Assembly (NCBI GenBank): GCA_001443495.1
Contig: LDXR01000009.1
Location: 1-64,000, forward strand
Length of the DNA: 64,000 nucleotides
Direction: 5' to 3'
Source of the DNA: a candidate division NC10 bacterium CSP1-5
Lineage (GTDB): Bacteria > Methylomirabilota > Methylomirabilia > Methylomirabilales > CSP1-5
Each line of letters begins with the position of its first letter. Within the stretch, counting starts at the first letter, position 1. The position numbers and the translations under genes are program-made. Of this stretch, positions 15,664-24,268 are shown one piece after another. Under the pieces are notes generated by a model. That model was not told the DNA's origin and did no database searches. It saw only the letters and a program-made list of their open reading frames with translations.

Positions 15664-16581
15664 ATGCGGATTGTGTCGCTCCTGCCCAGTGCGACAGAGA
15701 TCGTCTATCTGCTGGGGCTGGGGGATCACCTCACCGGAGTGAGTCACGAGTGTGATTACCCCAAGGCGGCGCTCGGCAAGCGCAAGATCATCACCCCCGC
15801 CTTCGAGAGCTCCGGGCTCAGCAGTCGGGAGATCGACAGCAGTGTCCGGGCCTTCCTGGGGCGCGGGGAGGGGATCTATCGGATCGATCTTGAGGCCTTG
15901 AAGGCGGCCGACCCCGACCTGATCGTGACCCAGGAGCTGTGCGATGTCTGTGCCGCCCCCTACCAGGACGTGCTCGAGGCGGTGACACACCTTTCGCGAA
16001 AACCAGAGATCCTTTCCCTGAACCCGCAGCGTCTCGGGGATGTGCTCCAGGATGTCGAGCGGGTCGGGGAGGCGACGGGACGGCTCCGCGAGGCAGCGCA
16101 GGCTGTCGCCTCGCTCACCGAACGGATCGATCGCGTCGAGAAGCGGGCGGCCAACGCCAAGACCCGGCCACCCGTAGCGTGTCTGGAGTGGCTGGAGCCG
16201 ATCATGGCCTCGGGCCACTGGGTCCCCGAGATGGTGGCCCTGGCTGGCGGCAGCGAACCACTCGGAAAGGCAGGAGAGCCGTCGGAACGGGTGGCGTGGG
16301 AGCGGGTCCTCTCTTGTGCACCCGAGATCCTGATCCTCATGCCCTGCGGTTTTTCCGTAGATCGGACTCTGGACGAGATCCACCTTTTGACCGATCGTCC
16401 GGGCTGGGAAGGCCTGCCGGCGGTGAGGCGGGGCAAGGTCTTTGCCGTGAACGGTCACGCCTACTTCAGCCGATCGGGACCACGCCTGGTAGACGGAACC
16501 GAGATTTTGGCCCATCTCGTGCATCCGGAACTCTTCCCAGGACCCGTGCCTGAAGGAGCCGCTAGGAGGCTAGTAGGCTAG
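15664..16581 (+). CDS. Cobalamin-binding (BtuF-like) protein without signal peptide
   Basis: The start is ATG 15664, with GGAGG at 15654-15658, giving 305 residues. The fold is that of periplasmic B12/iron-siderophore binding proteins: 'I-V-S-L-L-P-S-A-T-E' at the start, 'T-Q-E-L-C-D-V-C' near 85 and 'W-L-E-P-I-M-A-S-G-H-W' near 175. No signal peptide or lipobox is visible, so it may act in the cytoplasm. Its place just before a B12-dependent mutase suggests a role in cofactor handling; this is inference. The final six residues are encoded by the start of a repeat cluster. Confidence 0.75.
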   Translation: MRIVSLLPSATEIVYLLGLGDHLTGVSHECDYPKAALGKRKIITPAFESSGLSSREIDSSVRAFLGRGEGIYRIDLEALKAADPDLIVTQELCDVCAAPYQDVLEAVTHLSRKPEILSLNPQRLGDVLQDVERVGEATGRLREAAQAVASLTERIDRVEKRAANAKTRPPVACLEWLEPIMASGHWVPEMVALAGGSEPLGKAGEPSERVAWERVLSCAPEILILMPCGFSVDRTLDEIHLLTDRPGWEGLPAVRRGKVFAVNGHAYFSRSGPRLVDGTEILAHLVHPELFPGPVPEGAARRLVG

Positions 16582-16705
16582 GACGCTGGAACGCTACCAT
16601 GCTGGGAAGTTAGTAGGCCAGGTGCGAGCCTTCTAGCCTTCAAGCATTCTCGCCTCCTAGCTTTCTAGCATACTAGCGTCCCAGCATACTAGCATTCGAG
16701 GAACG
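16562..16705. repeat. Cluster of degenerate CTAG-rich repeats
   Basis: Units such as GGCTAG, GACGCT and CTAGCATACTAGC recur in both orientations; the left half (16562-16620) is an imperfect inverted copy of the right half (16640-16695). It begins inside the last codons of the B12-binding gene and ends just before the mutase gene. A similar string lies at the end of leuS (45901-45935). Confidence 0.75.
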
Positions 16706-16709
16706 ACCG

Positions 16710-18410
16710 ATGACCGATGACCGGAAAGAGATAGGGAAGATCAAAGAAGCGGCAAAGGCATGGGAGGCTGAGGTCCTGGACCCCGCGCTCGAGAGGTCGC
16801 CCGAGCGGGCCCGGGAGTTCAGGACTGTCTCGGGGCATCCCATCCGCAGGCTCTATACGCCCGCCGATCTCGCCGACTTCGACTACACCCGGGACCTCGG
16901 CTTTCCGGGCCTCTCTCCCTTTACGCGGGGAGTCTACCCGAGCATGTACCGGGGCAGGCTCTGGACCATGCGGATGTTCGCCGGCCACGGGACTCCTGAA
17001 GAGACGAATCAGCGGTTCAGGTATCTCCTGGCGCAGGGGCAGACCGGTCTGTCGGTCGCCTTTGACCTGCCCACCTTGATGGGGTACGACTCGGACCATC
17101 CGATGTCCCGAGGGGAGGTGGGGAAGTGCGGGGTGGCCGTTGACTCACTGGCGGATATGGAGATCCTCTTCGACGGGATTCCGCTGCAGGACGTCACCAC
17201 CTCGATGACCATCAACTCCCCGGCCGCGGTCCTCTGGGCCATGTACCTCGCGGTCTGCGAGAAACAGGGGGTGCCCTACGACCGCATCGGCGGCACCCTC
17301 CAGAATGACATCCTCAAGGAGTTCATCGCGCAGAAGGAGTACGTCTTTCCCCTCGAGCCTTCGATGCGCCTCGTGGTGGATACGATCCTCTTTGGGGCCC
17401 GGCATCTGCCCCGGTGGCATCCGGTCAGCATCAGCGGCTATCACATCCGAGAGGCGGGGTCCACCGCAATCCAGGAGCTGGCCTTTACCGTGGCCGACGG
17501 CATGGCCTATGTCGAGGCTACCATGAAGGCCGGGCTCAACGTCGATGCCTTCGCCCCTCGCCTCTCCTTCTTCTTTAATGTCCACAACGATTTCTTTGAA
17601 GAGATCGCCAAGTTTCGCGCCGCCAGGCGCGTGTGGGCAAAACTCATGCGAGAGCGGTACGGGGCAAGAGATCCGCGATCCTGGCTGCTCCGGACCCACG
17701 CCCAGACGGCGGGATGTGCGCTCACCGCCCAGCAACCGTACAACAACGTCGTTCGGGTGAGCATTCAGGCCCTGGCGGCAATCCTGGGCGGGGTGCAGTC
17801 GCTCCACACCAACGCCCTGGATGAAACGCTCGCCCTTCCCACCCAGGACGCGGCGACGATCGCGCTCCGGACCCAGCAGATCATCGCCCACGAGACCGGG
17901 GTGACCCACACCATCGACCCCGTGGGAGGATCGTACTTCGTCGAAAGCCTCACGCGGGAGGTCGAGGAGGAGGTCTGGAACTATCTCCACAAGATCGATG
18001 ACCTGGGGGGCATGGTGCGGGCGGTCGAGCAAGGCTTCCCCCAGAAGGAGATTGTCGATGCCTCCTACCGGTACCAGCAGACGGTCGAGGCGGGGGAAGA
18101 GGTCGTCGTCGGCGTGAACCGGTTCGTCGCCGAGGCAGAGGAGCCGGTCTCCCTGCTTCGCATCGACCCGGAGCAGATTGCGAAGCAGCAGGTGGAGAGG
18201 ATTCATCGCCTGAAGGGGGGCCGGGACAACGGGGGGGTCCAGAAGGCTCTGGACGGCCTCCGAAGGGCGGCGGAGGGGGAAGATCCCTGGGGTCAGGACC
18301 TCCTCATGCCTCGGATCCTCGAGGCGGTGCGGGCGTATGCAACCCTGGGAGAGATCATGGGGGTCTTTCGAGAGGCGTGGGGGGAGTACGTCGAACCCGC
18401 CATCCTCTGA
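16710..18410 (+). CDS. icmA: B12-dependent acyl-CoA mutase large subunit, isobutyryl-CoA mutase type
   Basis: The 566-residue protein is the TIM-barrel subunit of a B12 acyl-CoA mutase; the length equals that recalled for IcmA. The catalytic His is H245 in S-I-S-G-Y-H. The two residues that decide substrate in this family are F90 ('R-M-F-A-G') and Q208 ('I-A-Q-K-E'). In methylmalonyl-CoA mutase the matching residues are Tyr89 and Arg207, the Arg binding the substrate carboxylate; in isobutyryl-CoA mutase they are Phe80 and Gln198. I therefore prefer isobutyryl-CoA/butyryl-CoA mutase, although automatic pipelines would call it methylmalonyl-CoA mutase. The B12-binding domain is a separate subunit encoded after 123 bases. 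Confidence 0.8.
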   Translation: MTDDRKEIGKIKEAAKAWEAEVLDPALERSPERAREFRTVSGHPIRRLYTPADLADFDYTRDLGFPGLSPFTRGVYPSMYRGRLWTMRMFAGHGTPEETNQRFRYLLAQGQTGLSVAFDLPTLMGYDSDHPMSRGEVGKCGVAVDSLADMEILFDGIPLQDVTTSMTINSPAAVLWAMYLAVCEKQGVPYDRIGGTLQNDILKEFIAQKEYVFPLEPSMRLVVDTILFGARHLPRWHPVSISGYHIREAGSTAIQELAFTVADGMAYVEATMKAGLNVDAFAPRLSFFFNVHNDFFEEIAKFRAARRVWAKLMRERYGARDPRSWLLRTHAQTAGCALTAQQPYNNVVRVSIQALAAILGGVQSLHTNALDETLALPTQDAATIALRTQQIIAHETGVTHTIDPVGGSYFVESLTREVEEEVWNYLHKIDDLGGMVRAVEQGFPQKEIVDASYRYQQTVEAGEEVVVGVNRFVAEAEEPVSLLRIDPEQIAKQQVERIHRLKGGRDNGGVQKALDGLRRAAEGEDPWGQDLLMPRILEAVRAYATLGEIMGVFREAWGEYVEPAIL

Positions 18411-18501
18411 TTGTCCATTGACGATCCGGCGAAAATAGGCTTTAAGGAGAGAAGGTGCCGTCGGCTTCAGGCGGCGGCGGATGACCACACGCCGGGGGGA
18501 G

Positions 18502-18530
18502 GCGACCCGGGGCCCTCTGCCAAGGGTCGC
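18502..18530 (+). promoter_or_regulatory. Hairpin just before the mutase small-subunit start
   Basis: GCGACCC (18502-18508) pairs with GGGTCGC (18524-18530), with a 15-base loop. It lies four bases before GTG 18534 and 16 before ATG 18546, where no good ribosome site is seen, so it could modulate translation of the B12 subunit. No T-run follows. I looked for a cobalamin riboswitch in 18411-18533 and did not find its conserved B12 box. Confidence 0.3.
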
Positions 18531-18545
18531 TAGGTGAATGACGCG

Positions 18546-18953
18546 ATGAGTGAAGAACGGAAGATCCGTGTCTTGGTGGCGAAACCGGGGCTCGACGGCC
18601 ATGACCGGGGGGCCAAGGTGATTGCCCGGGCGTTCCGGGACGCGGGGTTCGAAGTGATTTACACCGGCCTTCGGCAGACGCCGGAGATGATCGTCAGCGC
18701 CGCGATCCAGGAGGACGTGGATGCCATCGGCCTCTCCTGCCTCTCGGGAGCCCACATGTATCTCTTCCCCCGGATCGTGGAGCTGCTCCGTGAGCGCGGC
18801 GCGGACGATGTCGTCGTCTTTGGAGGCGGGACGATTCCCGACGAGGACATTGCCACCCTCAAGGAGGCAGGGATCGCCGAGATCTTTACTCCGGGAACTT
18901 CGACGTCGGTGGCGATCGATTACGTTCGGACGCACATCCGCCAGCGGGCGTGA
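18546..18953 (+). CDS. icmB: B12-binding small subunit of the acyl-CoA mutase
   Basis: From ATG 18546 the protein has 135 residues; an in-frame GTG at 18534 adds four. It is a free-standing B12-binding domain with the base-off His motif D-G-H-D-R-G, 'S-C-L-S-G-A-H' and '[11 protein letters not shown]'. It should bind adenosylcobalamin and pair with the large subunit upstream. Its size fits the small subunit of isobutyryl-CoA mutase. The next gene starts 29 bases later. Confidence 0.85.
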   Translation: MSEERKIRVLVAKPGLDGHDRGAKVIARAFRDAGFEVIYTGLRQTPEMIVSAAIQEDVDAIGLSCLSGAHMYLFPRIVELLRERGADDVVVFGGGTIPDEDIATLKEAGIAEIFTPGTSTSVAIDYVRTHIRQRA

Positions 18954-18982
18954 CGTTGCGGCGTGAGAGACGGGGAAGTGGG

Positions 18983-20296
18983 ATGAGACCCGTCTATGCG
19001 GTCTCGGGCGGTGTGAGCAAGTTCGCCAGGGCCCGCCCCGAGCTCGACTTCCGCGGGATGGTCAAGGAAGCCTACGATTATGCCCTCACGGATCTCCACC
19101 TGACCCCCCAGCGCGCGCGGGAGATCGTCGACGGGACGATCTGCTCGTACTTCTCCGATCACTTCACCCGACAACTCAAGGCCGGCAGCATGGTGCAGGA
19201 TTATCTCGGCCTGTGCCCCAAGCCTGGCAAGCGCATCGAAGGAGGGGGCGCGACGGGAGGCCTGGCCGTTCAGTCGGGCTGGGAGGCGGTGGCGTCGGGC
19301 CGGTTCGATATCTGCGTGGTGTACGGCTTCGAGACCATGTCGCGCGTCAATACCTGGAAGGGCAACGAATTCATCGCGCTGGCCTCCGACACGAATTTCG
19401 ATTATCCCGTCGGCGGCTTTTACTCCGGATACTACGCCATGATGGTGGTCCGTCATATGAAAGAGTTCGGCACCACCGTGGAGCAGATGGCGCTGGTGTC
19501 GGTGAAGAACCACCGGAACGCCCTCCATAACCCGTATGCCCAGAAGCGGAGGCAGATCACGATCGAGGACGTGCGCCGGGCCGAGATGGTGGCCTGGCCG
19601 CTGACGATGCTTGACATTTGCGTCATGTCGGACGGGGCGGCGGCGCTCATTCTCTGTAGCGAAGACGGGCTCAATACCTTGCACAAGGCTACGGGACACA
19701 CCCCGCTCCCTGCCAAGATTACCGGGGTGGGCGGCGGCCTCGACGCCATGCGGATGGCGGACCGACCTCACGGGGAGGTGATTCTCCTGCCTCATGAAAA
19801 GCCGGAAGACTACCGGGGGCTGAACTACCCCGGGGTCCACTCCTTCCGGGCCGGGCGCACGGCCGCCAAGGCCGCCTATCAGATGGCCGGAATCACGAAC
19901 CCCCTTGAAGAGCTGGACTTCATCGAGCTGCACGACGCGTACACCTCCTCGGAGATCCAGACCTACGAGGACATGGGGCTCTGCAGGTACGGTGAGGGTG
20001 GAAAGTTCGTCGAGAGCGGTACGCCCTTCATGCCGGCGGTCGATTACGGGTACCATTTTCCGGAACAGGGCCGGATCCCGATCAATCCCTCGGGTGGACT
20101 CATCGCCTGCGGCCATCCGGTGGGGGCGACCGGAATCATGCAGGGGGTGTTTGCCCTGTGGCAGCTTCAGGGGAGCATCCACACACACTTCGGGAGCGAT
20201 GTCCTCCAGGTGAAGAATGCGAGGCGTGGAGCGATTCACAGCCACGCGGGCACGGGGACCTACGTGGTGATCTCGATCTTGGAAAAGGGCGAGTGA
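18983..20296 (+). CDS. Thiolase-fold protein lacking the nucleophilic cysteine (Ltp/SCP-x type)
   Basis: ATG 18983 follows GGAAGTGG and gives 437 residues. The fold is that of non-decarboxylating thiolases: 'Y-G-F-E-T-M-S' near 120, 'L-H-D-A-Y-T' near 320, and 'N-P-S-G-G-L-I-A-C-G-H-P-V-G-A-T-G' near 370 with the active-site His. Where true thiolases have the nucleophilic Cys in an N-x-x-C-x-x-G motif, this protein has I-E-G-G-G-A-T-G (Gly89). Such Cys-less homologues with a DUF35 partner can act as aldolases (the steroid enzyme Ltp2) rather than thiolases. The partner gene follows after 34 bases. Confidence 0.8.
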   Translation: MRPVYAVSGGVSKFARARPELDFRGMVKEAYDYALTDLHLTPQRAREIVDGTICSYFSDHFTRQLKAGSMVQDYLGLCPKPGKRIEGGGATGGLAVQSGWEAVASGRFDICVVYGFETMSRVNTWKGNEFIALASDTNFDYPVGGFYSGYYAMMVVRHMKEFGTTVEQMALVSVKNHRNALHNPYAQKRRQITIEDVRRAEMVAWPLTMLDICVMSDGAAALILCSEDGLNTLHKATGHTPLPAKITGVGGGLDAMRMADRPHGEVILLPHEKPEDYRGLNYPGVHSFRAGRTAAKAAYQMAGITNPLEELDFIELHDAYTSSEIQTYEDMGLCRYGEGGKFVESGTPFMPAVDYGYHFPEQGRIPINPSGGLIACGHPVGATGIMQGVFALWQLQGSIHTHFGSDVLQVKNARRGAIHSHAGTGTYVVISILEKGE

Positions 20297-20330
20297 TGCT
20301 CCACAGCGTGAGGGGCGAGGGCTCAAGGCC

Positions 20331-20858
20331 GTGAGCGAGAGCCGTGTGCCAGAAGAAGAAGAGGGGACGGTCCTCTTCAAGGTACCGCTTCCGAAGGACC
20401 TGGGGGCGCTCAGGGAGCTGGCGCCCCTGATCATCAAGCACCACTATGAGATCGATTACATTCACAGCTACGCGCAAGACAGCCCCTTCTTTGCCGGGCT
20501 GGCCAACAAGCGACTGTTGGGCACCCGGTGCGGCAATTGCAACTACACCTACGCGACACCACGAGCGCATTGTATGGAATGCGGGGGGCCGTGCGACTGG
20601 GTGGACCTTCCCCAGGAGGGGCAGATCCACACGTTTACCGTGTGCTACTACGGCAGTGAAGCGTTCCTGAAAGAGACTCCGTTCATTCTCGCCCTCATTG
20701 AGTTCCCCGGTGTGGATACCCTCTTCTTGACTCGGGTGGTCGGGCTCGACCCGCAGGCCTCTTCGCTCGACTGGATCGGCATGGCCGTCAAGGCCAAATT
20801 CCGCCGCCTCTCCACGTTCCGTCCCACCGACGTCTATTTCGTCCCCATCGGAACCTGA
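20331..20858 (+). CDS. DUF35 zinc-ribbon/OB-fold partner of the thiolase-like protein
   Basis: A GTG start gives 175 residues. A zinc ribbon (C-G-N-C near 65-68, C-M-E-C near 80-83) is followed by an OB-fold, the DUF35 architecture. DUF35 proteins bind thiolase-fold enzymes and help shape the acyl-CoA site, as for archaeal HMG-CoA synthase, BbsA and the Ltp aldolases. Direct adjacency to a Cys-less thiolase homologue supports a two-subunit enzyme here. Confidence 0.85.
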   Translation: MSESRVPEEEEGTVLFKVPLPKDLGALRELAPLIIKHHYEIDYIHSYAQDSPFFAGLANKRLLGTRCGNCNYTYATPRAHCMECGGPCDWVDLPQEGQIHTFTVCYYGSEAFLKETPFILALIEFPGVDTLFLTRVVGLDPQASSLDWIGMAVKAKFRRLSTFRPTDVYFVPIGT

Positions 20859-20929
20859 GTCCCCGTTTAAGCCGAGGGTGGAAGGGGAGTGTGGCGGAGC
20901 GAAAGGCGTCCAAGGGCAGGTCAAAATAG

Positions 20930-20990
20930 TTAATGGTATGCATAAACGAATAATATGTAAGTATTTCTATTTAATAGCTGCGATACTATG
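20930..20990 (+). promoter_or_regulatory. AT-rich promoter region before the second acyl-CoA dehydrogenase
   Basis: A short AT-rich island stands out in GC-rich surroundings and probably contains a promoter. No pair of boxes with good spacing could be singled out. Confidence 0.35.
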
Positions 20991-21026
20991 TGAATGAGGA
21001 TTTCGCTGGGCCGCGGAGCTTTCGGT

Positions 21027-22178
21027 ATGGACTTCACGCTGAACGAGACGCAACGGGCAATTCAAGGGGTGGTCAGGGACTTTGCGCGCCGGGAGATCAT
21101 TCCGAAGGCGGCCGGGTACGATCAGCGGGAGGAGTTTCCTTGGGAGATTGTCCAAGGGGCGGCGAGCCTCGGCCTTCTCGGGATCCTGGTCCCGGAGGGA
21201 TACGGTGGGGCCGGGATGGACTACGTGAGCTACGTCGCCATCCTCGAAGAGCTCGGTCGGGCCGACGGCTCTGTCGCCCTCACCGTCGAAGCGCATAATT
21301 CGCTAGCCGTGAACCACATCCTCCTCTTCGGAACCGAGGAGCAGAGGCGGCGGTATCTCCCCGCATTGGCGAGGGGAGAGATGCTTTCGGCCTGGGCCCT
21401 CACAGAGCCGAGTTCGGGAAGCGACGCGGCCGCGATGCGCACCACGGCCGTCCGTCAGGACGACGCCTATGTGCTCAGCGGGACCAAGAACTTTATCACC
21501 TCCGGAAGCATCGCCGGGGTGTATGTGGTTCTGGCCCTGAGCGACCCGACCCGCGGTTCCCATGGCATCTCTGCCTTTATCTTGGAAAAGGGGGCGCCCG
21601 GATTCTCTGTGGGTCGGCGAGAGAAGAAGCTGGGGGTCCGCGCCAGCGACACCGCCCAGCTCATCCTGGACCATGTGCGCCTTCCGGCGGAGAACCTCCT
21701 GGGAGAGATGCACCATGGGTTCCTCGACGCCCTCCAGGTCCTCGACGGTGGGCGGATCGGCATCGCCGCCCTGGCCGTCGGGTTAGCCAGGGCGGCCCTG
21801 GAGGAGAGCATCGCATACAGCAAGCAACGGGTGCAGTTCGGCGAGCCGATCAGCGCGTTTCAAGCCATCCAATTTAAGCTCGCAGACATGGCGACCGCCA
21901 TCGACGCCGCGCGTCTCTTGACCTACCGGGCGGCCGTGCTGGCAGATCAGGGAAAGCCCTTCACCAAAGAGGCGTCGATGGCTAAGGTCTATAGTGCCGA
22001 AGCGGCCGTGGCGGCGGCGATCCAGGCGATCCAGATCCACGGGGGGTACGGGTACACGGTCGAGTATCCGGTCGAGCGCTATCTCCGGGATGCCAAGCTC
22101 TGCGAAATCGGCGAGGGCACCTCGGAGATCCAGCGCCTCATCATCGCGCGAGAGATCGTGGGCCGGGAGTACGTGTGA
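21027..22178 (+). CDS. Acyl-CoA dehydrogenase, second copy
   Basis: I chose ATG 21027 (M-D-F-T-L-N), preceded by CGGAG, over an open frame from 20994. The 383-residue flavoprotein shows '[12 protein letters not shown]', '[10 protein letters not shown]', 'I-H-G-G-Y-G-Y' and 'G-E-G-T-S-E-I-Q' with the catalytic Glu. It parallels the first dehydrogenase at 10698 and should use the same ETF. Two copies in one cluster suggest two different acyl-CoA substrates, for instance a branched and a straight-chain one; this is inference. Confidence 0.92.
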   Translation: MDFTLNETQRAIQGVVRDFARREIIPKAAGYDQREEFPWEIVQGAASLGLLGILVPEGYGGAGMDYVSYVAILEELGRADGSVALTVEAHNSLAVNHILLFGTEEQRRRYLPALARGEMLSAWALTEPSSGSDAAAMRTTAVRQDDAYVLSGTKNFITSGSIAGVYVVLALSDPTRGSHGISAFILEKGAPGFSVGRREKKLGVRASDTAQLILDHVRLPAENLLGEMHHGFLDALQVLDGGRIGIAALAVGLARAALEESIAYSKQRVQFGEPISAFQAIQFKLADMATAIDAARLLTYRAAVLADQGKPFTKEASMAKVYSAEAAVAAAIQAIQIHGGYGYTVEYPVERYLRDAKLCEIGEGTSEIQRLIIAREIVGREYV

Positions 22179-22267
22179 GGGGAATTTCTCCTCGACAGCG
22201 TTCGGGATCCTGTGCTACATGTCAGGCATCATGTCCGCAAGCCGTGTAAGTGTGACGGGGATGATCC

Positions 22268-23206
22268 GTGGAGATCATTGAAAGGATCCGGCAGCGGGAT
22301 GTCCGGGCGATCGCCCGCCTGATGTCCCTCGTCGAGAATAATGCCCCCGAGGCTACCGCCGCGCTGAAGGAGCTGTACTCGATCACCGGACAGGCATTCA
22401 TCGTGGGGATCACCGGTCCGCCGGGATCGGGAAAGAGTACCCTGACGGATCAACTCACGAAGGAGTTTCGCCGGGGTGGGAAGACCGTCGGGATCATTGC
22501 CGTGGATCCCACCAGCCCCTTTACCGGGGGGGCGATTCTGGCCGATCGCATCCGGATGCAGCAGCACAGTCTCGACGCAGGGGTCTTCATCAGGAGCATG
22601 GCCACGCGAGGGCACCTCGGGGGGTTGGCCAAGGCCACGGGCGATGTGGTGAACGTGCTGGATGCGGCGGGGAAAGAAGTGATCCTCGTGGAGACCGTCG
22701 GGGTGGGGCAGGACGAGGTCGAGGTGGTCAAGACGGCCGATACGTGCGTCGTCGTCACCGTCCCCGGTCTGGGGGACGATATTCAGGCGATCAAGGCCGG
22801 GATCCTGGAGATCGCCGATATTTTTGTGGTCAACAAGGCGGACCGCGAGGGTGCGGACAAGACGGTGACGGAGATCCAGACCATGATGGGACTCGGCCCG
22901 GGGCGTTCGGACTGGGTCCCGCCCATCCTGAAGACGGTCGCCACCCAGGGGCAGGGCATCGCCGAGTTGGCGGAAGGGATTCTCGCTCATCGGGCCCATC
23001 TGGACCGACGGGGCCTGCGGCAGATGCGCCAGCGCGAGCGAAGTCGTGCCCTCTTTCTCGAGCTGCTGCAGGAGCAGGGGACCCGGCGCCTGCTGGAGCG
23101 GGCGAGCGCCAACGGAACCCTCGAGCAGACGATCGAGCGCATTGCCACGCGAGAGACGGACCCGTATTCCGCGGTCGAAGAGCTGCTGGCCAAGGCGGGC
23201 CTTTGA
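22268..23206 (+). CDS. meaB: MeaB/ArgK-family G-protein chaperone of the B12 mutase
   Basis: The 312-residue GTPase has a P-loop 'G-P-P-G-S-G-K-S-T' near 46, 'D-P-T-S-P-F-T-G-G-A' near 75, 'E-T-V-G-V-G-Q' near 140 and the 'N-K-A-D' base-recognition motif near 194. MeaB proteins gate loading of adenosylcobalamin into acyl-CoA mutases and protect them. Its presence in the same cluster fits the mutase subunits at 16710 and 18546. The start is GTG 22268. Confidence 0.92.
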   Translation: MEIIERIRQRDVRAIARLMSLVENNAPEATAALKELYSITGQAFIVGITGPPGSGKSTLTDQLTKEFRRGGKTVGIIAVDPTSPFTGGAILADRIRMQQHSLDAGVFIRSMATRGHLGGLAKATGDVVNVLDAAGKEVILVETVGVGQDEVEVVKTADTCVVVTVPGLGDDIQAIKAGILEIADIFVVNKADREGADKTVTEIQTMMGLGPGRSDWVPPILKTVATQGQGIAELAEGILAHRAHLDRRGLRQMRQRERSRALFLELLQEQGTRRLLERASANGTLEQTIERIATRETDPYSAVEELLAKAGL

Positions 23207-23280
23207 CTCGTGCCGATCGCGCGCACGCGTCCCCCGTTCCCCCCCGTCATTTCCCGTGCCTGCACCACACGGATGTCCCC

Positions 23281-24249
23281 ATGAAGACCGTCGCCTCAGG
23301 GGAGAGTGCGTACCACTGGGTCCACCCCGACGACTTTCGGGAGTGGGTCCGCTTGCACAAGAGTCGGGAGGCGACCGACAAGCTCATGACGGAACACGAG
23401 GCCGTCTCCCGCTTTGTGGCGGACGGGGACTACATCGCCTACGATTTTTCTTCGCTGACCCGTGGTCCCCAAGCCTTGGTCAGAGAAATCATCCGACAAC
23501 GCAGGCGGCACCTCTGGATCTGCGCCGAGTTTACCCTCCACGAGTCCGCATTACTGGTCGGCGCCGGGTGTGCCGATCGGATCGACGTGGGATTTTTGGG
23601 ATACGGCGATTACATCGGGCGGGCGGTCGTGGAAGGGAGGGTGCGGGTCTTTGAATGGACGAATGGGGCCTTGGCCGCGCGGATGCTCGCCGGGGCCAGA
23701 GGGCTTCCCTTCATGCCGATGCGCAACCTTGTGGGAACGGATACCTTCGTCCGATCCGGAGCCAGGGCGGCGGCGGATCCCTTCAGCGGCGATCCCGTCT
23801 GCCTGGTCCCCGCGCTCCATCCGGATGTCTTCCTCGTGCATGTCCACCAGGCGGACGTCTCCGGGAATGCCCGCATCTTCGGGACGAACCTCTTTGCGCT
23901 CGAGGCGGCCATGGCCTCGAAAAAGGTCATCGTCTCTGCCGAGGAGATCGTCGATCCGCTCGAGTTTCGGAAGGAGCCGGCAAAGACGACGATCCCCCAC
24001 TTCCTGGTCAGCGCCGTCGTGCACCTTCCGTTCGGGGCATATCCAGGCGGAGTGCCCGGCAAATACGAGCTGGACCTCGAGCAGATCCAGCAATTGAACG
24101 CGATCGAGACCGAGGAACAGGTGCTGGCGTATCTCGAGGCCTTCGTGTACAGCGTGCGGTCCCACGCCGAACTGCTGGAGCAGAAGGTGGGGTGGGGACG
24201 GCTGGCGGACATGATCCGACGGGGGTCCATCAGAGAAGGATACGCGTAG
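23281..24249 (+). CDS. CoA-transferase subunit A (glutaconate CoA-transferase-like)
   Basis: ATG 23281 gives 322 residues; the longer open frame upstream is a shadow of meaB. The protein resembles the A subunit of class I CoA-transferases (GctA), including 'F-S-S-L-T-R-G-P-Q-A-L-V' near 55 and 'G-G-V-P-G-K-Y-E-L-D' near 263. These enzymes move CoA between acids. Distant relatives such as IpdA are hydrolases in steroid breakdown, so the reaction cannot be fixed from sequence alone. Subunit B follows. Confidence 0.82.
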   Translation: MKTVASGESAYHWVHPDDFREWVRLHKSREATDKLMTEHEAVSRFVADGDYIAYDFSSLTRGPQALVREIIRQRRRHLWICAEFTLHESALLVGAGCADRIDVGFLGYGDYIGRAVVEGRVRVFEWTNGALAARMLAGARGLPFMPMRNLVGTDTFVRSGARAAADPFSGDPVCLVPALHPDVFLVHVHQADVSGNARIFGTNLFALEAAMASKKVIVSAEEIVDPLEFRKEPAKTTIPHFLVSAVVHLPFGAYPGGVPGKYELDLEQIQQLNAIETEEQVLAYLEAFVYSVRSHAELLEQKVGWGRLADMIRRGSIREGYA

Positions 24250-24268
24250 CGAACCGACAGGGTCGCCC

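Noticed and set aside
18411-18533. A structured leader before the B12-binding mutase subunit as a possible cobalamin riboswitch
   Set aside because: The conserved B12 box and core junctions could not be found; only a 7-base hairpin is clear.
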